Assembly (NCBI RefSeq): GCF_900177805.1
Contig: NZ_FXAX01000004.1
Span: forward strand, 143,882-207,881
DNA from: Fibrobacter sp. UWB13
GTDB lineage: Bacteria > Fibrobacterota > Fibrobacteria > Fibrobacterales > Fibrobacteraceae
DNA length: 64,000 nt
Direction of reading: 5' to 3'
Shown here: one piece after another, positions 59,076 through 64,000 of the stretch
How positions within the stretch are numbered: position 1 is the stretch's first letter
Layout of the letters: each line of letters starts with the position of its first letter
Program-made: the position numbers and the translations under genes
The notes under the pieces: generated by a model
Databases searched by the model: none
Seen by the model: only the letters and a program-made list of their open reading frames with translations
Told to the model about the DNA's origin: nothing

Positions 59076-62000
59076 TTACTTGATAATCTTGGCATTGCCC
59101 TTCTGTCCACCGCTTCTGTATTTTTCATTGCGACGGATACCGAACGTGAACGTTTCTTCGCCCTTGCCCACGATTTCCTTATCCGAGAAAATCTTGAACT
59201 TGAACTTGGCGATATACACACCCGTTCCAACAAGACGCTTCTTATCGCTCATTGCATCCCATTCGAAGAACATGTTACCCGAATTCTGGATACAGTCAGT
59301 ACCATAAATGTTCTTGTCGTTACAAGCAAACTCGCCCTTGACCCAGTTCACATACTGACCCAAGCTAGAGAAGAATTCAATATCCCAGTGCACCCTGACC
59401 TTGCTCAGAATTTCATCCCTGCTGGCATTATCGGAGCCCAGCAATATGGTCGTCGCATAGTCATTCAGCTGGAACTTCACCAAGACACCCGGCAAGCCTT
59501 CTTCCTGGATAATTTCCTTCAATGTGAGTTCCGGATCGACTCGAAGCGGAATAACATCGTTAGTATCGCCCGGCCACGGAGTTTCGTCAAACATACCCGG
59601 CCAAATCGTCACGACCTTCGGACGTTCCGTTTCAAGCGGCTGTTCACCTTCAATTCGACGCCACGGGTTCTTTTCATGCGGTGTATTGCCATTCTTGTCC
59701 GGCAACACTCCCGGAAGCAAGCGGATCTTAAAGCCAACCTCAGGAGCCGTGTATTCAAGACTCTTCTGGAAAAGCAAGTCATAGTAATCGCTTTCGCCCG
59801 ACGGTTCAGCAGACAGCACATTATATTTCGACGGATCGAGCAAATTATCGTTCTTATCCTTCAATTCGATAAAGCGAGTCGAAGAAAGACCTGTCGTGTT
59901 GCAACCTTCCGAAAGCTTTACGGTTACCTTGACCACCTTGTCCGAGACAATCTTAAGCATCGGCTTTTCAAGCATGATGGCACCAATCTTATCCACAATC
60001 TTCGTGTTGAGGACATCGGATTCCTGAGTCGAGCCCGTCGCTTCATCCGTATAGATATAGTGGTAGAGGAAGCCGCCTTCGATTGTCGTCTTCGAAGCAC
60101 CCGTCAACACGGAATCAATCAAGCTATCAGCCGTAATGACGACGCTAGAATCACGAACAATTTCATCAATCTTGTCCATGGAATAACCATGCCAGACCGT
60201 GCTGCCAAAGCTCCAAGCAACAGTATCCAAGTCATGCTTTGCAAAAGCGTTATATTCGAACGGCACATAGATACTGTCCGGGACACCATCGCCATTGCGG
60301 TCATGAATTTCGCCAATCTTTGCAAGAGGCACTTCAGGATCCTTGAAGTTGATGTTTTCCCACTTGAGCGTGTTCTTGACACCGCTTACGCCAATCACAG
60401 CAAAAGAGGCACCCTGCATCGAACCGTCACCCACCACATAGAAGCGGGCACGACCCGTTTCATCCGTTTCCACAGTGTAAATCTGCTGGTCGAATTCATT
60501 ATAGAACATCATGTGAGGATCACTGGCTTTCAAGTCCAGCACCACAAAGCAGTCCGTGCAAATTTCACCTCTGTAAGTCACCATGATTTCAAGGTACGTC
60601 ATTTCCGGATAGCGCACATGAGTCATCAACGTATCATTGACACCAGTCTCAATCGTTTCACCTCTCAACGTCTTGTTCGTCGGGTCAAAAGCCTTAGGTG
60701 TATCGCCAGCAACAGCATTGAACACATCGACGAATGCAATTTCCGGTGTATCAAAAGGCGGAACCGTAAATTCACAAGCATCGCTCAAGCCCATATCGCT
60801 TTCCAGGAAGTAATACAGGACATACGTTCCCGGGCTTAACGAACGCTGCTTCACAATTTCTTCGATATTGATTTCAAAGCTGGACTTGTCCGGATTGATA
60901 AGGATACCGGCAAAGTTGAGACCCACGCTCAATTCCTTAGCCTCAGAGAGGTTACCACCATCGAGATAGAAAATAGACGGAGCATCAGTCGTATCGGCCT
61001 CGCCCTTGGCTCGCGGATCGCAGCTGATTGCCTCGGCATCCATCTTGAGTCTCAAGATGCCCTTAATATCCATCGTATCTTTCCTGTCGATCGTAGCAAG
61101 GTAAGTGTTCTGCTTCTGCAAGTTGATCGATGTACGCATCTTGAAGTTCGAACCCGTCGCATTACGTTCCGCATAGAAGATATGGAACGGGTATTCACGA
61201 CCTTCCTTCAAAGCAAGGGTAGCGTCATTTTGACCAATCGTATCGAGATTTACAGCGCCTTCGACCTTTTCATGAATACCGCCGATATCCACGACGAGTC
61301 TGTTATTAATAAAGACCCACACGTCATCGTCACCACGGAATTCGAAGTACTGTCCCTTCACGTACTTGAAGCTTGCAGAAACTGCCATTGCATAGCTATA
61401 GTTGTGCTTGCAAGTATCCAAATGCCAGCCCGTACCGGTGTTGACGTAACCTTCAACATCCCAGTCAAACTTCGGGTTCGGAACGAGTCCTGCAGAATCG
61501 AGGAACTTAAAATCATCCAGCGGGAAGAATCCCGGGCTATCCGGGTCATTGCAGTCACCGGATTCGTTCGTGTAATCTGCATACCAGAAACCTTCGTCAT
61601 CAAGCTGGAGCTCAATATCCTTACATACGGAGTTCGTATATTCCTTTCCACCCACCTTGGCGACAACTTGCGGCTTAAACCACTTGTCAATTTCATGACC
61701 CGCAGCACACTTTCCCCACGGGAACTTCGTAGAATCAACTCGAGCCGGATAACCATCGACTAGAGTACTCTGCACCATGCCGGTAATCTTTTCACCGGAA
61801 TTGCAAGTACTGTCATTGCCAACCCTCGTAAAGGAGTTACCGCCATGAGTATGGCCAAAGTCAATATCAATACTGTCGTGATAGCTTTCGCCCGCCCAGT
61901 CCAAAAGCATTGCAGAAATCTTCATGCTCGGACATTCACCAAGACGCCCAACAGGGAACTTGGACGATGCATCCGGGCGGCTATAGCTCTTGTTCTTATC

Positions 62001-63440
62001 GGATGGATAAACCCAAGCCGTGTCTCCCTTGCTCATCAGGGAATCCAAGTCAATCAGGACTTCGACATCGTTACCTTCCCTGACAACTCCCTGCATCGAG
62101 TATTTTTCAAGACCAAAGCTCTGCTTGAAATAGATTTTCCAATCAGAAGCATGCTTGTAATACGTGCCTTCGAACCAGCCACAAGTATCCTTCGAGAACG
62201 CGGACATTCTCACTACATCGTCATTGGCATCGACAATAAAGGAAGTCGGCGTATTCTTCCAAGGGCTCAATAAACGCACAACCTTGCGTTCAAGCGGAGC
62301 AAAGGAAATATCAAATTCTTCCATCGTAGAACTAGTAAGGAACCAGGCTTCATAAACGCCAGACGGGAACAAGTCACTTGCAACCGGGCGATTCTTTTCA
62401 CTAAAGTAATGGATCTTAATAGTTTCGTTGAAGCTACGAGTTACCTGAACCTTTGCATCAGCCGACTTCCATGCGGTCGTCGAAACGAGGGAATCCGGGA
62501 AAGTCACGGAAAGCCAATATTTGTAGCCCTTGTCAAAAGAAAGCGGAGTCAGCGCCGGACCACCAACAGTCGTATCAGCACCACGGATTGAATCCTGTCT
62601 CACACCATCAATACTGATGTAAATCGAGCTATCGCGATAGACACTATTGTTGCGCCACGGGTTATAGACATGCAGGGTACGGCTCTTATCAAAGCATTCC
62701 CCAACAGTTCCCATGTTTGTCCCGACAGAAGGTGTTGACAAGGTACCATCCACATAGATAGTATCCTTTTTCTTTTCGAGAGCGGCACTCAGTTCAATAA
62801 TTCCCTTCTTGTCGGCAGGGACACTCAGCCAAGGAGCGTTATTGCGATAGAAAACAGCTGTACGGAGAATATGCTTTTCCAGCATCTCCGGAGAAAGACC
62901 AGCATAGAACCAGCCGCACTTCGTCTTGTCATCAGAGAAATGCATCAAGACAGTGTCTTGACCAAAGACCATCTGCGGCAAAGCCTTATTGCCCCACGGA
63001 CTCTTGAACCAAACAACCTTAGAGCCCGGAGCCACAAAGGACTTCGTATAAGTTCCAGTAGCTTCGTCTGTATAAATCCAGACTTCCTTGCTACCATCAA
63101 AGAAATCTCTGTAATTAAAGTCGTCGCCTTCCGCCCAGTCTACGCAAGTAATATTACTCGTCGCAGTCTCCGGACAAGCCTTGATAGAAAACGTCTCGGA
63201 AGCCTTAAAATCCGAAAGAGACTTTTTCCATGTGTAAGAAAACCAGTTCTCTCCCTCATCCTTCATTGCTGTTGAAGACGTCGTTCCAACATCCGGCTTC
63301 GCCGAACTCGCAACAACATGAGGAATATACTTTGATGCGGCTGCAACGCCAAAAGGAGACTGTAAATGAACAGTCAAATCTGCGAAAGCCGATGACGCCA
63401 ACGCGCCCAATGCACAAAAAGCCAAATACAGGTGTCTCAT
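59076..63440 (-). CDS. Giant fibro-slime domain surface protein, paralog B
   Basis: A 1454-aa exported protein with the same order as paralog A: signal MRHLYLAFCALGALASSAFA, 'LTVHLQSPFGVA' and 'VVWFKSPWGNKALPQMV' modules, 'VVRLLSPWKNTPTSFIV', then the fibro-slime domain (YVKGQYFEFRGDDDVWVFIN, VVDIGGIHEKVEGAVNLDTI, IFYAERNATGSNFK). The late region has DRNGDGVPDSIYV and the C-terminal FlgD-like part (FFEWDAMSDKKRLVGTGVYI). It ends in a basic tail (KYRSGGQKGNAKIIK). AAGGTGAG precedes the ATG by about 10 nt. Probable adhesin or cell-surface fibre component; substrate not proven here. Confidence 0.88.
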   Translation of the reverse strand: MRHLYLAFCALGALASSAFADLTVHLQSPFGVAAASKYIPHVVASSAKPDVGTTSSTAMKDEGENWFSYTWKKSLSDFKASETFSIKACPETATSNITCVDWAEGDDFNYRDFFDGSKEVWIYTDEATGTYTKSFVAPGSKVVWFKSPWGNKALPQMVFGQDTVLMHFSDDKTKCGWFYAGLSPEMLEKHILRTAVFYRNNAPWLSVPADKKGIIELSAALEKKKDTIYVDGTLSTPSVGTNMGTVGECFDKSRTLHVYNPWRNNSVYRDSSIYISIDGVRQDSIRGADTTVGGPALTPLSFDKGYKYWLSVTFPDSLVSTTAWKSADAKVQVTRSFNETIKIHYFSEKNRPVASDLFPSGVYEAWFLTSSTMEEFDISFAPLERKVVRLLSPWKNTPTSFIVDANDDVVRMSAFSKDTCGWFEGTYYKHASDWKIYFKQSFGLEKYSMQGVVREGNDVEVLIDLDSLMSKGDTAWVYPSDKNKSYSRPDASSKFPVGRLGECPSMKISAMLLDWAGESYHDSIDIDFGHTHGGNSFTRVGNDSTCNSGEKITGMVQSTLVDGYPARVDSTKFPWGKCAAGHEIDKWFKPQVVAKVGGKEYTNSVCKDIELQLDDEGFWYADYTNESGDCNDPDSPGFFPLDDFKFLDSAGLVPNPKFDWDVEGYVNTGTGWHLDTCKHNYSYAMAVSASFKYVKGQYFEFRGDDDVWVFINNRLVVDIGGIHEKVEGAVNLDTIGQNDATLALKEGREYPFHIFYAERNATGSNFKMRTSINLQKQNTYLATIDRKDTMDIKGILRLKMDAEAISCDPRAKGEADTTDAPSIFYLDGGNLSEAKELSVGLNFAGILINPDKSSFEINIEEIVKQRSLSPGTYVLYYFLESDMGLSDACEFTVPPFDTPEIAFVDVFNAVAGDTPKAFDPTNKTLRGETIETGVNDTLMTHVRYPEMTYLEIMVTYRGEICTDCFVVLDLKASDPHMMFYNEFDQQIYTVETDETGRARFYVVGDGSMQGASFAVIGVSGVKNTLKWENINFKDPEVPLAKIGEIHDRNGDGVPDSIYVPFEYNAFAKHDLDTVAWSFGSTVWHGYSMDKIDEIVRDSSVVITADSLIDSVLTGASKTTIEGGFLYHYIYTDEATGSTQESDVLNTKIVDKIGAIMLEKPMLKIVSDKVVKVTVKLSEGCNTTGLSSTRFIELKDKNDNLLDPSKYNVLSAEPSGESDYYDLLFQKSLEYTAPEVGFKIRLLPGVLPDKNGNTPHEKNPWRRIEGEQPLETERPKVVTIWPGMFDETPWPGDTNDVIPLRVDPELTLKEIIQEEGLPGVLVKFQLNDYATTILLGSDNASRDEILSKVRVHWDIEFFSSLGQYVNWVKGEFACNDKNIYGTDCIQNSGNMFFEWDAMSDKKRLVGTGVYIAKFKFKIFSDKEIVGKGEETFTFGIRRNEKYRSGGQKGNAKIIK

Positions 63441-63870
63441 ACAACACTCACCTTATAGTTATTCCACACCCGTAATTGTAAATTTACATCATTTTTTTTG
63501 TAAAAAAACAAAAATATTTAAAAAAAAAGAAATCTTTTTAACCGAAATTATATATAGGAAATCATTTTTCCAAAAAACGTGAAGAAAATCCCCAAAATAT
63601 CGCAAAAACGCACAAAATAAGTACAGATAAAATAATAAACCTATATTTAAAACAAATTCATTTTCAGCATTAAAAAACAATCGAACATCAAATTTCATCC
63701 ATCAAAAGCACACAATCATTAAGATTGTCTTTAGGACAAATGCAATTTATATGGATTTGGGGAGCGCTACAAAAAACGCACTTGCTTGGGAGCTGCATGC
63801 CTGGAGCGTGTATGCCGCTGCGAATGACAGCGCCGCTGCGAGATTCGGGGGCGCGGACGGCATAAAACGA
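63441..63870. other. Gene-free spacer between the rRNA operon and fibro-slime B
   Basis: Bases 63480-63720 are extremely AT-rich with A and T runs, as expected of a strong promoter or UP-type region for the fibro-slime gene. Bases 63760-63870 are GC-rich and contain a REP-like GAATGACAGCGCCGCTGCGAG fragment. No tRNA or gene is recognised. Confidence 0.55.
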
Positions 63871-63906
63871 AAAAGCCCCCTCGGCCGTCTGTTCGACCAA
63901 GGGGGC
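63871..63906 (-). terminator. rRNA operon terminator
   Basis: Minus-strand GCCCCCTTGGTCG-aacaga-CGGCCGAGGGGGC strong hairpin followed by TTTTTCG, directly after the 5S rRNA end. Confidence 0.88.
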
Positions 63907-63910
63907 GTGA

Positions 63911-64000
<90 letters not shown>

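Overview
The window looks like a chromosome segment of a Fibrobacter species, closest in style to the rumen cellulose degrader F. succinogenes. The evidence is lineage-typical protein families: two very large fibro-slime (PA14-like) surface proteins, two lipoproteins with the 'Fibrobacter succinogenes major paralogous' (FISUMP) domain, Ser-rich lipoprotein linkers, a GH5 cellulase, and a C-terminal T9SS/FlgD-like sorting domain. The cell is Gram-negative: lpxA, lpxK, many outer-membrane barrels and many lipoproteins are present. No phage, IS element, CRISPR array or tRNA was seen.

Layout. 1-8244 (minus): an operon of a carbohydrate-binding-like secreted protein, three large paralogous outer-membrane barrels, a lipoprotein and the start of another secreted protein. 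It diverges from a GH5 endoglucanase lipoprotein (8572-9732) across an intergenic region with a perfect 17-bp direct repeat. 9743-19642: lpxA, a GT2 glycosyltransferase, cca with a small coupled lipoprotein, a propeller protein with a sorting domain, an ECF sigma factor, dsbD and glycogen synthase. 19840-26161: two paralogous Ser-linker lipoprotein hydrolases, folE, nitroreductase, argA and an FKBP lipoprotein. 26333-32844: a small membrane protein, folD coupled to an AlgJ/AlgX-like protein, a stand-alone SIR2-like protein, a histidine phosphatase, a PAP2 phosphatase and a FISUMP lipoprotein. 32918-39645: a gene remnant, ackA, a 1026-aa multi-domain secreted protein and Uup. 39750-46355: an Omp85-like barrel, an orphan nuoA, a second FISUMP lipoprotein, a Ktr/Trk potassium system, a Fur/PerR regulator next to a reverse-type rubrerythrin, and an unknown secreted protein. 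46460-54379: aroC, lpxK, a RavA-like protein with a destroyed ATP site next to a lysozyme-fold-like protein without its catalytic Glu, a second ABC-F protein and a secreted protein of unknown function. 54663-63440: the tandem fibro-slime genes. 63911-64000: the 3' end of a 5S rRNA, so an rRNA operon enters from the right on the minus strand.

How it fits together. Much of the accessory content is a surface apparatus for plant cell-wall attachment and attack: barrels, a CBM-like protein, cellulase, esterase-like lipoproteins, fibro-slime adhesins and FISUMP lipoproteins. The rest is housekeeping. Three non-coding patterns recur: a TA(T/A)ATT box 6-8 nt before ATG in genes without a Shine-Dalgarno (likely leaderless mRNAs); palindromic TGTCAT...GGAGAT intergenic repeats, two copies of which differ by a compensated stem change; and tracts of a degenerate CTAnnnA heptamer that begin or end exactly at stop or start codons.
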